A DNA stretch of 40,200 nucleotides, taken from assembly GCA_051879195.1 (NCBI GenBank), contig JBJELO010000161.1, positions 1 through 40,200 of the forward strand, given 5' to 3'. Positions 8,129 to 15,855 of the stretch are shown here, in pieces. A model generated the notes under the pieces. It worked only from the letters and a program-made list of their open reading frames with translations. It had not been told where the DNA came from and did not search any database. The position numbers were made by a program, and so were the translations under genes. Position 1 is the stretch's first letter, and each line of letters starts with the position of its first letter. This DNA comes from TWA4 sp051879195 (GTDB lineage: Bacteria > Bacillota > Clostridia > Lachnospirales > Lachnospiraceae).

Positions 8129-8674
8129 TTATTTGCCGAAGTATCTGTCATGCAGGCCCTTGAATGCTTTGCCGTGACGAGCTTCGTCTCTTGCCATTTC
8201 ATGAACGGTGTCATGGATAGCGTCCAGGTTAGCTGCTTTAGCACGTTTAGCCAGATCTGTCTTGCCTGCTGTAGCGCCGTTTTCAGCTTCGATTCTTAAT
8301 TCAAGGTTCTTCTTGGTGCTGTCTGTGATCACTTCGCCTAACAGTTCAGCAAACTTTGCAGCATGTTCTGCTTCTTCCCATGCAGCTTTTTCATAGTACA
8401 GACCGATTTCAGGATAACCTTCTCTGTGAGCAACTCTTGCCATAGCCAGGTACATACCTACTTCTGTACATTCGCCGTTGAAGTTGGCTCTTAAATCTTC
8501 CATGATGTCTTCGCTGGAGCCCTGAGCTACACCAACAACATGTTCGGATGCCCATGTCATCTCTTCAGCCTGCTCTACAAACTTGGAAGCGGGAGCGTTA
8601 CAAACGGGACATTTTTCAGGTGCTGCTTCGCCTTCTGCTACATAACCACATACCATACATACAAATTTCTTCAT
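8129..8674 (-). CDS. Reverse rubrerythrin (rubredoxin domain at the N-terminus)
   Basis: A 181-residue protein. A rubredoxin-type iron site comes first (Cys6, 9, 22, 25), followed by a ferritin-like four-helix domain with diiron ligands in FNGECTEVGMY, EEAEHAAKF, HTVHEMARDEARHG-type segments. Normal rubrerythrin has the opposite order; this reversed form is the clostridial NADH-linked peroxidase that detoxifies H2O2 and O2 through rubredoxin. The ATG follows AAGGAG. A perfect palindrome matching PerR boxes lies between its promoter and the gene, and perR is the next gene upstream. Peroxide-induced derepression is therefore likely. Confidence 0.9.
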   Translation of the reverse strand: MKKFVCMVCGYVAEGEAAPEKCPVCNAPASKFVEQAEEMTWASEHVVGVAQGSSEDIMEDLRANFNGECTEVGMYLAMARVAHREGYPEIGLYYEKAAWEEAEHAAKFAELLGEVITDSTKKNLELRIEAENGATAGKTDLAKRAKAANLDAIHDTVHEMARDEARHGKAFKGLHDRYFGK

Positions 8675-8737
8675 GTTTAAGATCTCCTTATTAATATAGT
8701 TGATTGAATATTGAAATGTTGCATTACACTTTTTAAA

Positions 8738-8758
8738 AAACAGTAATAATTACTGTTT
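8738..8758. promoter_or_regulatory. PerR-type operator of the rubrerythrin gene
   Basis: A perfect 10-1-10 palindrome whose half-site is AAACAGTAAT. It contains the TAATnATTA core of Fur/PerR boxes. It lies just downstream of the -10, where bound repressor would block transcription. Confidence 0.75.
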
Positions 8759-8766
8759 ATGGCTTA

Positions 8767-8795
8767 ACTTTATCATAGAATGTCTGCCGTGTCAA
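8767..8795 (-). promoter_or_regulatory. Promoter of the rubrerythrin gene
   Basis: On the minus strand TTGACA (8790-8795), a 17-base spacer and TAAAGT (8767-8772). The PerR-type palindrome begins nine bases downstream of the -10. Confidence 0.75.
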
Positions 8796-8824
8796 GTATT
8801 AAATAAAAATATTTTGCAACAAGG

Positions 8825-9250
8825 TCAATGTGTGACGGGACCGGGGATATCTTCTTCACATTTCGTAAGGTTTTCTCCCACGCAGTCTTTACAGATTCCG
8901 TAAAAATAGGTCTGATGTCCTGTGATCCTGTGATCTGTAAAGTTCTGTGCAAGCTCATTGATACTGTCAATAACCTGCATGGGAACATCGTGAACAGCGC
9001 CGCATTTTGTACAAATATGATGATAATGCGGAGCGATAATCCCGTCAAAACGATCAGATTCCCCACTGCAGCTGATCTTCCGGATCTCTCCCAGCGAGCA
9101 CATAAGATTCAGATTCCGATATACCGTTCCCAGGCTGATATTCGGGTACTCTTTCCGGAGCTCCTGATAAATCACACCGGCTGTGGGATGATCGGACCGC
9201 TGCATGAGAACCATCTTGATGGAATTTCTCTGACGACTGTTTTTCAGCAT
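8825..9250 (-). CDS. perR: Peroxide-responsive repressor PerR (Fur family)
   Basis: 141 residues from the ATG at 9250. A winged-helix DNA-binding domain comes first (the HPTAGVIYQEL and SLGTVYRNL regions). A dimerisation domain follows, with the regulatory-metal residues DRFD and HYHHIC and two structural zinc pairs (CTKC and CKDC). The His of HPTA and the Asp of DRFD correspond to the His and Asp that distinguish PerR from Fur, so peroxide sensing is the better reading. A TTG at 9283 could lengthen the protein by 11 residues. However, it lies inside the operator without a Shine-Dalgarno, while the ATG has GGAGG 11 bases upstream. It probably represses itself and the rubrerythrin gene next door, as both promoters carry matching palindromes. 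Confidence 0.88.
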   Translation of the reverse strand: MLKNSRQRNSIKMVLMQRSDHPTAGVIYQELRKEYPNISLGTVYRNLNLMCSLGEIRKISCSGESDRFDGIIAPHYHHICTKCGAVHDVPMQVIDSINELAQNFTDHRITGHQTYFYGICKDCVGENLTKCEEDIPGPVTH

Positions 9251-9275
9251 GGAAATCAAATCCTCCAGTTCGTGA

Positions 9276-9300
9276 TAAAACAATAATAATTACTGTTTTA
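9276..9300. promoter_or_regulatory. PerR-type operator of perR
   Basis: A 25-base near-perfect palindrome with one mismatched pair, centred on TAATAATTA. It is almost identical to the box at the rubrerythrin gene. It begins at the edge of the -10 and covers the expected transcript start, so it suggests autoregulation. Confidence 0.75.
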
Positions 9301-9329
9301 TTTTACCATTCGGGATTAAGATATGTCAA
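9300..9329 (-). promoter_or_regulatory. Promoter of perR
   Basis: On the minus strand TTGACA (9324-9329), an 18-base spacer and TAAAAT (9300-9305). The short leader from near 9293 supports the ATG at 9250 as the start. Confidence 0.75.
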
Positions 9330-9380
9330 GGGGTTTTTGGTGCTGTCCGGTCTTTTGGGGGCGGAGGAGATGGGTGGTGA

Positions 9381-9535
9381 GGCCAAACGACCGTGGTATC
9401 CTGTACGGGGACGCGCTCCCGCTCGCATGAAAACGCAGCGGATGCTAACCTCGCAGCCCTTCAGAAGAAGGCCCGCTCGCTAAGCACCGGCGTTTGTCAA
9501 CGGTCCCCTTTACAGGATACCACGGTCGTTTGGCC
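9381..9535 (-). repeat. Palindromic element E1 (structured intergenic repeat)
   Basis: A perfect 25-bp inverted repeat, 9381-9405 with 9511-9535, encloses about 105 bases of further stems. Read on the minus strand, its interior matches element E2 at 9853-9989: the inner TCCTGTA/TACAGGA, then GGGGAC/GTCCCC, the CGCTGCGTTTTCATGCGAGC segment, and a GC-GGGA-GC hairpin with a GNRA loop (9415-9422). The outer 18 bp differ in sequence from those of E2. No protein is encoded. It may be a non-autonomous mobile palindrome or a structured RNA. Confidence 0.75.
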
Positions 9536-9583
9536 GCCGCAGTTTTTCTCCTCAGACTCCCCGGAAATAAAGTACCGGACAGC

Positions 9584-9805
9584 ATGGGAGAGGTCACGCA
9601 TAAGTGCTGCCACTACGCAGTGCTGAAAATATACGGATATGAAATTTGTTGTTATGGAGGGTGGTATTACGAAGTTAGATGCTATAAAGTTTGATATTTA
9701 TAAAGTATGATCTTTATGAAGCTTTATGAAGTTTGATGCTATGAAGTTTGTTGTTACAAAATTTGATGCATAGTACAACAAACAAATTATGCGTCACCCT
9801 CCCAT
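9584..9805. repeat. Inverted repeat enclosing degenerate tandem repeats
   Basis: Between E1 and E2, 9584-9603 (starting ATGGGAGAGG) is an imperfect inverted copy of 9787-9805. The interior from about 9665 to 9772 consists of degenerate copies of a TATGAAGTTTGATG-like unit. No convincing gene is present. The whole 9381-9989 interval is therefore nested palindromes and short repeats. Confidence 0.5.
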
Positions 9806-9852
9806 GTGCAGTTTGCTTTTTTATTGCGAATATAACAGCCTATGGCGGCGGA

Positions 9853-9989
9853 ATTACAGACAGGTCCTGTAAAGGGGACCGTTGAAAACGCCGGCACTTG
9901 CTTTTTCAAGCGAAAGCGCCGAAAAAGCTTAGTACCGCTGCGTTTTCATGCGAGCGAAAGCGCGTCCCCGTACAGGACCTGTCTGTAAT
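9853..9989 (+). repeat. Palindromic element E2 (inverted homologue of E1)
   Basis: A perfect 19-bp inverted repeat (9853-9871 with 9971-9989) encloses an 8-bp stem (9884-9891 with 9940-9947), a GCTTTTT/AAAAAGC hairpin, and two GC-GAAA-GC hairpins with GNRA loops (9910-9917 and 9954-9961). The inner 7 bp and the core match E1 in opposite orientation. The outer 12 bp do not match E1, yet pair perfectly with each other. It lies 45 bases beyond the asnS stop but has no T run, so it is not an ordinary terminator. Confidence 0.75.
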
Positions 9990-10034
9990 GGAGCCATATA
10001 GTTTATATCAAGCTAAAAAACAAACTGCAACATC

Positions 10035-11426
10035 TTACAGTTCACAGCTTCCTACGGTTCTGGGGTAGGGGAGTACGTCACGGATGTTGGAGATTCCGGT
10101 GAGATACATGACGCATCGTTCGAAGCCCAGGCCGTAGCCGGAGTGGCGGACGGAACCGTATTTGCGCAGGTCGAGATAGAAGCTGTAGTCTTCTTTCTTC
10201 AATCCGAGCTCGTCCATGCGGGCTGTCAGTTTGTCGTAGTCGTCTTCGCGCTGGCTGCCGCCGATGATTTCACCGATGCCGGGTACAAGGCAGTCCATGG
10301 CTGCGACGGTTTTGCCGTCGTCGTTCTGTTTCATATAGAAGGCTTTGATATCCTTCGGGTAATCTGTGACGAAAACGGGGCGTTTGAAAATCTTTTCTGT
10401 CAGGTAGCGTTCATGCTCAGTCTGCAGATCACAGCCCCAGCTTACTTTGTATTCAAATTCATCATTGTGCTGCATCAGAAGTTCGACTGCTTCCGTGTAG
10501 GTTACGTGTCCGAATTCGGAATCCAGCACGTTCTGAAGACGGGCCAGAAGTCCCTTGTCGATAAACTGATTGAAGAAATTCATCTCTTCAGGTGCTTTTT
10601 CCATGACGTAGCGGATGATGTATTTTAACATGGCTTCTGCTACGGCCATATTGTCGTTCAGATCGGCAAATGCCATCTCAGGCTCTACCATCCAGAATTC
10701 TGCGGCATGTCTGGCAGTGTTGGAGTTTTCGGCGCGGAAAGTGGGGCCGAAGGTGTAAACGTTGCGGAATGCCATGCAGAAAGGTTCCACATTGAGCTGG
10801 CCGCTTACGGTCAGATTGGTCATGCGGCCGAAGAAATCTTCGGAATAATCAATCTCACCGTCTTCGGTTCTGGGCGGATTGTTCAGATCCATGGTGGTAA
10901 CCTGGAACATCTCGCCTGCACCTTCACAGTCACTGGCAGTGATCAGCGGGGTGTGTACGTAAACAAAATCATTATTCTGGAAAAATTCGTGAATGGCTGC
11001 CGCAATCAGGGAGCGTACACGGAAAACAGCCATAAATGTATTGGTCCGGGGACGCAGATGCGGCATGGTGCGCAGAAATTCCAGAGAATGGCGTTTTTTC
11101 TGAAGAGGATAATCGGGGCCTGACGCACCCTCCAGCACCACTTCGGATGCCTGCATCTCGAAAGGCTGTTTTGCTTCAGGTGTGGCAACGAGAGTACCGG
11201 TGGCGATGATTGCCGTACCCACATTAAAATGGGAAATCTCGCTGAAATTGGGAGCCGTATCATTGTACACGATCTGCAGCGTGTTGAAACAGCTGCCATC
11301 ATTCAGAACGATGAAACCGAAGGTTTTGGATCCACGCACGCTGCGGATCCAGCCGCCGACTGAAATTTCCTGACCCATGTAGGTATCCGGATTACAGAAA
11401 ATATCCTTAACAGTAACTAAATTCAT
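10035..11426 (-). CDS. asnS: Asparaginyl-tRNA synthetase
   Basis: 463 residues from the ATG at 11426. An N-terminal OB-fold anticodon-binding domain (about 10-105, with GGWIRSVRGSKTFGFI) precedes a class II synthetase core. The core has motif 2 in FRAENSNTARHAAEFWMVE and motif 3 in GYGLGFERCVMYLTG. The enzyme charges tRNA-Asn with asparagine in the cytoplasm. GGAGG lies eight bases before this ATG. An ATG 15 bases further upstream has no ribosome site and would overlap the Shine-Dalgarno, so it is rejected. The length equals typical bacterial AsnS. No T-box sequence (GGTGGAACCGCG type) is seen in its leader, but a 13-base element shared with another gene lies 28 bases upstream. Confidence 0.96.
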   Translation of the reverse strand: MNLVTVKDIFCNPDTYMGQEISVGGWIRSVRGSKTFGFIVLNDGSCFNTLQIVYNDTAPNFSEISHFNVGTAIIATGTLVATPEAKQPFEMQASEVVLEGASGPDYPLQKKRHSLEFLRTMPHLRPRTNTFMAVFRVRSLIAAAIHEFFQNNDFVYVHTPLITASDCEGAGEMFQVTTMDLNNPPRTEDGEIDYSEDFFGRMTNLTVSGQLNVEPFCMAFRNVYTFGPTFRAENSNTARHAAEFWMVEPEMAFADLNDNMAVAEAMLKYIIRYVMEKAPEEMNFFNQFIDKGLLARLQNVLDSEFGHVTYTEAVELLMQHNDEFEYKVSWGCDLQTEHERYLTEKIFKRPVFVTDYPKDIKAFYMKQNDDGKTVAAMDCLVPGIGEIIGGSQREDDYDKLTARMDELGLKKEDYSFYLDLRKYGSVRHSGYGLGFERCVMYLTGISNIRDVLPYPRTVGSCEL

Positions 11427-11454
11427 GAGTAAATCCTCCATAATTGATATTCTG

Positions 11455-11490
11455 GTAACTGTTCAGAGCCAAATGGACTGGTACAGTTAC
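11455..11490 (-). repeat. Inverted-repeat leader element of asnS (shared 13-mer)
   Basis: GTAACTGT/ACAGTTAC form an 8-bp inverted repeat (11455-11462 with 11483-11490). The 13-mer GTAACTGTTCAGA (11455-11467, plus strand) occurs exactly once more in this window, at 37874-37886. Both copies lie 27-28 bases upstream of a minus-strand start codon. Function unknown. Confidence 0.5.
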
Positions 11491-11536
11491 ATATTCAGTA
11501 TCGTCGTACTCTCTGAAGGAGGGCGTGGGGTCGGAA

Positions 11537-11542
11537 ATTATA
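11537..11542 (-). promoter_or_regulatory. Possible -10 element of the asnS promoter
   Basis: A perfect TATAAT on the minus strand, about 110 bases upstream of the asnS start. The -35 at 17 bases (TTCTCT) is poor. A/T-rich surroundings make this tentative. Confidence 0.35.
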
Positions 11543-11708
11543 TTGTAAAAAAGTCCGCCAGAGAAAGACAGATTACTTTGAACGTTTTGTATCAGTATAT
11601 ACTATAAATTGCATATCTTCAAGCTGTTTGAGTTAGGAATCCCTATTAAAAATGTAAAAGTTATACAGGAGAATCCGGGAAAAAAACAGTGCAAAAATAT
11701 GATTTTTC

Positions 11709-11741
11709 ATTTTATCTGCTGTAAAAAACAGCAAATAAATG
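11709..11741. other. Small dyad in the asnS-glgC intergenic region
   Basis: GCTGT/ACAGC (11718-11722 with 11728-11732) with outer CATTT/AAATG (11709-11713 with 11737-11741). Apart from this dyad, the shared leader element, the promoters and a doubtful 29-codon frame, I see nothing in the 543 bases between asnS and glgC. Confidence 0.3.
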
Positions 11742-11804
11742 ATAAAAGAATGTCAAAAACAGGCTGTCGATTCTCATAGAATTTAGGGATGAGGATGTGA
11801 AAAA

Positions 11805-11894
11805 ATGGAAAATACGATGAATTTATGCCGGAAAGTGTTGTGTCAGGCGGAAAATGTGATGGTATTTTTCATAAAAAGACTTTTGGAAATTTGA
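11805..11894 (+). CDS. Doubtful 29-residue open frame upstream of glgC
   Basis: ATG at 11805 after GAGGATGTGAAAAA, running to a TGA at 11892-11894. The product starts MENTMNLCRKVLCQ and ends in a hydrophobic stretch. It stops just before the glgC promoter, has no recognisable homology and could be chance. Listed only because its ribosome site is plausible. Confidence 0.15.
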   Translation: MENTMNLCRKVLCQAENVMVFFIKRLLEI

Positions 11895-11902
11895 AAATTT
11901 TG

Positions 11903-11931
11903 TTCACAATATAAGAAATGTGTGTTATAAT
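11903..11931 (+). promoter_or_regulatory. Promoter of glgC-glgD
   Basis: TTCACA (11903-11908), a 17-base spacer and a perfect TATAAT (11926-11931) with a TGn extension. It ends 38 bases before the GTG start of glgC. Confidence 0.8.
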
Positions 11932-11969
11932 GTACGCACGAATAAAAATTAACATCAAGAGGTGATAAC

Positions 11970-13256
11970 GTGATTAAAAAAGAAATGGTCGCTATGCTTC
12001 TTGCAGGTGGTCAGGGCAGCCGTCTCGGCGTTCTGACACAGAATGGTGCAAAACCTGCTGTTGCATTTGGCGGCAAATACCGCATTATTGATTTCCCCCT
12101 GAGCAACTGTATCAATTCAGGTATCGATACAGTTGGCGTATTAACCCAGTACCAGCCGTTACGTTTGAACTCCCATATCGGCATTGGTATGCCCTGGGAT
12201 CTGGACCGCAATGAAGGCGGCGTATCAATTCTTCCCCCCTATGAAAAGAGCGCCAACACAGAGTGGTACACAGGTACGGCAAACGCTATTTACCAGAACA
12301 TCCAGTTCATCGACACTTTCAATCCCGACTATGTTCTGATCCTTTCAGGCGATCACATCTACAAGATGGATTACGAGATCATGCTGGACTACCACAAGGC
12401 TAACGATGCGGCTCTGACGATCGCAGCTATGCCGGTACCGTGGGAAGAAGCAAGCAGATTCGGTGTTGTAATCACCGATGGCAGCGGAAGAATTACAGAA
12501 TTCGAAGAAAAACCTGCCAATCCCAGAAGCAACCTGGCTTCCATGGGTATCTACATTTTCACATGGTCCAAGCTGAGAGAAGCACTTCTGGCTACTGCAG
12601 AGCAGCCCGAGTGTGACTTCGGTAAGCATGTAATTCCTTTCATCTTCAATGCAGGTGAGAGAATTTTCGCTTATGAGTACAACGGATACTGGAAAGACGT
12701 TGGAACTCTGACTTCCTACTGGGAAGCAAACATGGAACTGATCGATATTATTCCCGAATTCAATCTGTATGAGGATTTCTGGAAAGTATACACCAAGTGT
12801 GATCAGTTCCCGCCTCAGTACATAGGTGACAATGCCAAAGTTCACCGCTGCATCATCGGTGAAGGCACCGAAATTTACGGTGATGTTTCCAATTCTGTTA
12901 TCGGTTCGGGCGTTACGATCGAAGAAGGCGCTGTTGTGCGCAATTCCATCATCATGTCCGATTCCGTAATCGGCAAGGGAACAGTAGTTGACAAGTCCAT
13001 CATTGCTGAGAATGTTAAAGTCGGCGACAACTGTGTACTCGGTACAACAGAATTCCCTTATAAAGAAAGCAAGCTGAGCACAAAGGTATATGCATCAGAT
13101 CTTGTAACAATCGGCGAGAATTCCGTAATTCCGGACGGCGTTAAGATTGGCATTAATACTGCAATCTCGGGTGTAACCACAAAAGAAAATTATACAGACG
13201 GTTCTTACCTGGACAGCGGTGATTACATTGTAGTAAAGGAGGGCGCCTCCAAATGA
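11970..13256 (+). CDS. glgC: Glucose-1-phosphate adenylyltransferase, catalytic subunit
   Basis: A 428-residue ADP-glucose pyrophosphorylase, the committed step of glycogen synthesis (ATP plus glucose-1-phosphate to ADP-glucose). The nucleotidyltransferase domain begins with LLAGGQGSRLGVLT and contains GDHIYKMDY and the FEEKPANP segment. A C-terminal left-handed beta-helix begins near residue 290, with hexapeptide repeats such as IGEGTEIYGDVSNSVIGSG. The start is GTG at 11970, preceded by AGAGGTGAT. Its stop overlaps the glgD start (ATGA), so the two are coupled and probably form a GlgC-GlgD hetero-oligomer as in Bacillus and clostridia. No other glg genes are in the window. Confidence 0.95.
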   Translation: MIKKEMVAMLLAGGQGSRLGVLTQNGAKPAVAFGGKYRIIDFPLSNCINSGIDTVGVLTQYQPLRLNSHIGIGMPWDLDRNEGGVSILPPYEKSANTEWYTGTANAIYQNIQFIDTFNPDYVLILSGDHIYKMDYEIMLDYHKANDAALTIAAMPVPWEEASRFGVVITDGSGRITEFEEKPANPRSNLASMGIYIFTWSKLREALLATAEQPECDFGKHVIPFIFNAGERIFAYEYNGYWKDVGTLTSYWEANMELIDIIPEFNLYEDFWKVYTKCDQFPPQYIGDNAKVHRCIIGEGTEIYGDVSNSVIGSGVTIEEGAVVRNSIIMSDSVIGKGTVVDKSIIAENVKVGDNCVLGTTEFPYKESKLSTKVYASDLVTIGENSVIPDGVKIGINTAISGVTTKENYTDGSYLDSGDYIVVKEGASK

Positions 13257-14371
13257 AAGCAGTAGGTATTATTTTAGCAGGCGGCAATAACAAAAAGATG
13301 AGAGTGCTGACAAAGAAGCGTGCGATTCCGGCTATGCCCGTTGGCGGCAGCTACAGATGCATCGATTTCGCGCTGAGCAGCATGACAAGTTCACGTATTA
13401 AGACAGTTGCTGTCCTTACACAGTATAATTCACGTTCCTTAAGCCAGCATCTGAATTCCTCCAAGTGGTGGGATTTCGGCAGAAAACAGGGAGGTCTGTA
13501 TGTATTCTCCCCTACAATTACAGCTGAGAACGGCGAATGGTACCGCGGCACAGCAGATTCCATTTACCAGAACCTGGATTTCCTGAAGAGACAGCATGAA
13601 CCCTATGTTGTAATTGCTTCCGGAGATTCCATTTACAAGATTGATTTCGATAAAGTAATCGATTACCATATTGAGAAGAATGCGGACATTACCATTATCA
13701 CAAAGGCCATGCCCGAAGGCACCGACATGACACAGTATGGTGTAGTAACTGCAGATGAGAACAACAGAATTCTGAATCTGGAAGAGAAACCCATGGTTGC
13801 AAACACCAACATTGCTTCCTGCGGTATCTATGTCATCAGAAGAAGACTGCTGATCGAACTGATTGAAAAATGTGCGGAAGAAGATCGTTACGATTTCGTA
13901 AACGATATTCTGATTCGTTACAAGGGTATCAAGAAACTGTATTCTTACCCGCTGGAAACATACTGGAACAAGATTTCAGATGTGGAATCCTACTTCAATA
14001 TGAACATGGATTTCCTGAAGAAAGAGAACAGAGATTTCTTCTTCAAACAGTATCCTGAAATTCATTCCAAGATTGATGACAATCCGCCGGCTAAGTATAA
14101 TCCCGGTTCCGCTGTTAAGAACAGCCTGATTTCAAGCGGCTGCATTATCAACGGTGAAGTTGAGAACTCTGTATTATTCAAGAAAGTTTATGTTGGCAAT
14201 AACTGTATCATCAAAAATTGCGTTATCCTTAATGATGTTTATATCGGTGACAATGCCCACATTGAAAATTGCATCATTGAAAGCAGAGGAACAATCAAAC
14301 CCGGTGAAGTTCGTATCGCAGAAGGCAAACCTCAGGTTCTGATCGAAGAGAACGAAAGATATTCCATGTAA
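13253..14371 (+). CDS. glgD: Glucose-1-phosphate adenylyltransferase regulatory subunit
   Basis: A 372-residue paralogue of GlgC with the same nucleotidyltransferase plus beta-helix plan but a shorter C-terminus. The nucleotide loop is changed from GGQGSRLGVLT to GGNNKKMRVLT, and the GDHIYKMDY motif is GDSIYKIDF. These changes fit the known role of GlgD as a weakly active or inactive partner that modulates GlgC. AAGGAGG lies in the end of glgC, and the ATG overlaps the glgC stop by four bases. A G/C-rich hairpin downstream closes the operon. Confidence 0.93.
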   Translation: MKAVGIILAGGNNKKMRVLTKKRAIPAMPVGGSYRCIDFALSSMTSSRIKTVAVLTQYNSRSLSQHLNSSKWWDFGRKQGGLYVFSPTITAENGEWYRGTADSIYQNLDFLKRQHEPYVVIASGDSIYKIDFDKVIDYHIEKNADITIITKAMPEGTDMTQYGVVTADENNRILNLEEKPMVANTNIASCGIYVIRRRLLIELIEKCAEEDRYDFVNDILIRYKGIKKLYSYPLETYWNKISDVESYFNMNMDFLKKENRDFFFKQYPEIHSKIDDNPPAKYNPGSAVKNSLISSGCIINGEVENSVLFKKVYVGNNCIIKNCVILNDVYIGDNAHIENCIIESRGTIKPGEVRIAEGKPQVLIEENERYSM

Positions 14372-14420
14372 TGGAGCACCGGAATCACAGCTTAACATAG
14401 CGGTAACAGGTATTTATGTT

Positions 14421-14450
14421 GTCGGGCCCGCATTTTTGTGTGGGCCTGAC
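14421..14450 (+). terminator. Hairpin terminator after glgD
   Basis: A 12-base stem (14421-14432 with 14439-14450, two G-U pairs in RNA) and a six-base T-rich loop. The following sequence, ATTTACTGT, is only moderately T-rich. Confidence 0.6.
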
Positions 14451-14528
14451 ATTTACTGTCTGCAGATTGACACAACATCTTCTTTAGGTTAGGATAATGT
14501 GAAGGCTATAGAAGGAGGATATCTTTTC

Positions 14529-14801
14529 ATGCAGATAACAGATGTGAGGGTTAGAAAGATCTCCAGTGAAAACAGCAGTAAGATGAAAGCAATCGCCTCG
14601 ATTACCATTGATGGCGTATTTGTCGTGCATGATATCAAGATTCTGGAAGGGGAAAAAGGTATGTTTATTGCCATGCCCAGCAGAAAGTCTTCAGACGGCG
14701 AATTCAGAGATATTGCGCATCCGATCAATACGGAGACAAGAGAGATGCTTCAGACGTTGATTCTGGAGAAGTACAATGAAACGGAAGAGCAGGAATCATG
14801 A
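14529..14801 (+). CDS. spoVG: SpoVG family RNA/DNA-binding regulator
   Basis: 90 residues, beginning MQITDVRVRKI as SpoVG proteins do, with the conserved GVFVVHDIKILEG and MPSRK segments and the region around FRDIAHPINTETRE. SpoVG is a small nucleic-acid-binding regulator affecting sporulation, cell division and surface genes in Firmicutes. A GTG at 14499 would add ten residues, but AAGGAGG lies ten bases before the ATG at 14529 and the family starts there. A TTGACA at 14467 with GATAAT at 14493 is a possible promoter, though the 20-base spacer is too long. The gene stands alone between two terminators. Confidence 0.95.
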   Translation: MQITDVRVRKISSENSSKMKAIASITIDGVFVVHDIKILEGEKGMFIAMPSRKSSDGEFRDIAHPINTETREMLQTLILEKYNETEEQES

Positions 14802-14821
14802 TCTGTTCTGACGCTTTATGA

Positions 14822-14868
14822 AAACATACAGCCGGCGGTTTAGGGAAAGGACCGCCGGCTGTATGTTT
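14822..14868. terminator. Terminator after spoVG
   Basis: A perfect 18-bp stem (14822-14839 with 14851-14868) with an 11-base loop. The A/T-rich outer end gives a T-rich tail on both strands. Confidence 0.8.
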
Positions 14869-14957
14869 ATCCGGTGCACCCGGCGGCGCGTAGTGGAATC
14901 AAAGTACTTTGGAAAAGGACAGGCAATGATTTTGCCAATTGGAAAGCGGGGGAAACT

Positions 14958-15833
14958 ATGTTAATAGCAGAAAAACTGAAGCTGACCGATGAAATGTCAG
15001 AGACAGAAGAAAGTATAGCGGAATTCTTATTACAGACAGGAAGAGAACTGAACAACTATTCTACCAGAAGCATAGCAAAAGCCACATACACATCGCCTGC
15101 CACAGTGATACGTCTTTGTAAAAAACTGGGATTCACAGGCTTTGACGATTTTAAGGAAAAATATCTGAAGGAACTTCAGTATATGGATGAACAGGCCGGA
15201 CCGGTCGATATGAACTTTCCTTTTTCAAAAAATGATACCATGATGAAAGCGGCTAACCGGATTACGCAGCTATACCAGGATACCATCAGCGATACGATGG
15301 CGCTGTTATCATACCGGTCTCTTCAGGAAGCAACGGCGCTGCTGAGAAACAGCAGGAGAATTTATATTTTTTCTGCAGGTACCACCATTAATCAGGCGGA
15401 ATCTTTCCGGGAAAAGATGCTGAAAATCGGAAAAGGAGTGAATATCTGCAATAATCTTAATTATCAGCTTTACGAAGCAGGATGCCTTTCAGCGGAGGAT
15501 CTGGCTATCATCATTTCCTATTCCGGAGAGACAGAAAAGATGCTCCTGGTTGCACAGGAATGCAGAAAACTGTCTGTTCCGATCCTTGCCATAACTTCAT
15601 TTGGCGAGAACAGTCTGACCCATTATGCTTCCTGCAAGCTGATCATATCGACGAAAGAAAATCTGTTCCGGAATATCGGTGATTTCAGCACACATGTTTC
15701 GGTTCACCTGCTTCTGGATATTCTGTATGCGTCCTATTTCTGGCTGGACTATGAAGGCAATTATAACCGGAAGCTGAAAAAGGCCAGACAGCTGGAAAAG
15801 GCCAGAACATCAACCGATTTCATGATTCAATAA
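14958..15833 (+). CDS. RpiR/MurR family transcriptional regulator of the beta-glucoside operon
   Basis: 291 residues from the ATG at 14958. An N-terminal HTH domain of about 75 residues (STRSIAKATYTSPATVIRLC, then KKLGFTGFDDFK) precedes a SIS sugar-phosphate-binding domain at about 120-250. The SIS domain includes IYIFSAGTT and IIISYSGETEKM. RpiR proteins sense phosphosugars, and this one lies upstream of a GH1 phospho-beta-glucosidase and its PTS, so the ligand is probably a phosphorylated beta-glucoside. In-frame codons upstream to 14874 lack family similarity and a ribosome site, whereas GGGGG lies seven bases before this ATG. A terminator separates it from the operon. Confidence 0.9.
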   Translation: MLIAEKLKLTDEMSETEESIAEFLLQTGRELNNYSTRSIAKATYTSPATVIRLCKKLGFTGFDDFKEKYLKELQYMDEQAGPVDMNFPFSKNDTMMKAANRITQLYQDTISDTMALLSYRSLQEATALLRNSRRIYIFSAGTTINQAESFREKMLKIGKGVNICNNLNYQLYEAGCLSAEDLAIIISYSGETEKMLLVAQECRKLSVPILAITSFGENSLTHYASCKLIISTKENLFRNIGDFSTHVSVHLLLDILYASYFWLDYEGNYNRKLKKARQLEKARTSTDFMIQ

Positions 15834-15855
15834 AACACTGTTTCGTCACAATGAT

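Noticed and set aside
8828..9286. A 152-codon plus-strand frame opposite perR
   Set aside because: It is the mirror of a clear PerR coding sequence, lacks a ribosome site and has no recognisable domain.
9853..9989. Intrinsic terminator of asnS
   Set aside because: The stem is long and multi-branched and lacks a T run in the minus direction; its homologue E1 does not follow a gene end in the same way.
11442..11969. T-box or other riboswitch upstream of asnS or glgC
   Set aside because: The conserved T-box sequence is missing on the minus strand and no other riboswitch consensus was recognised.
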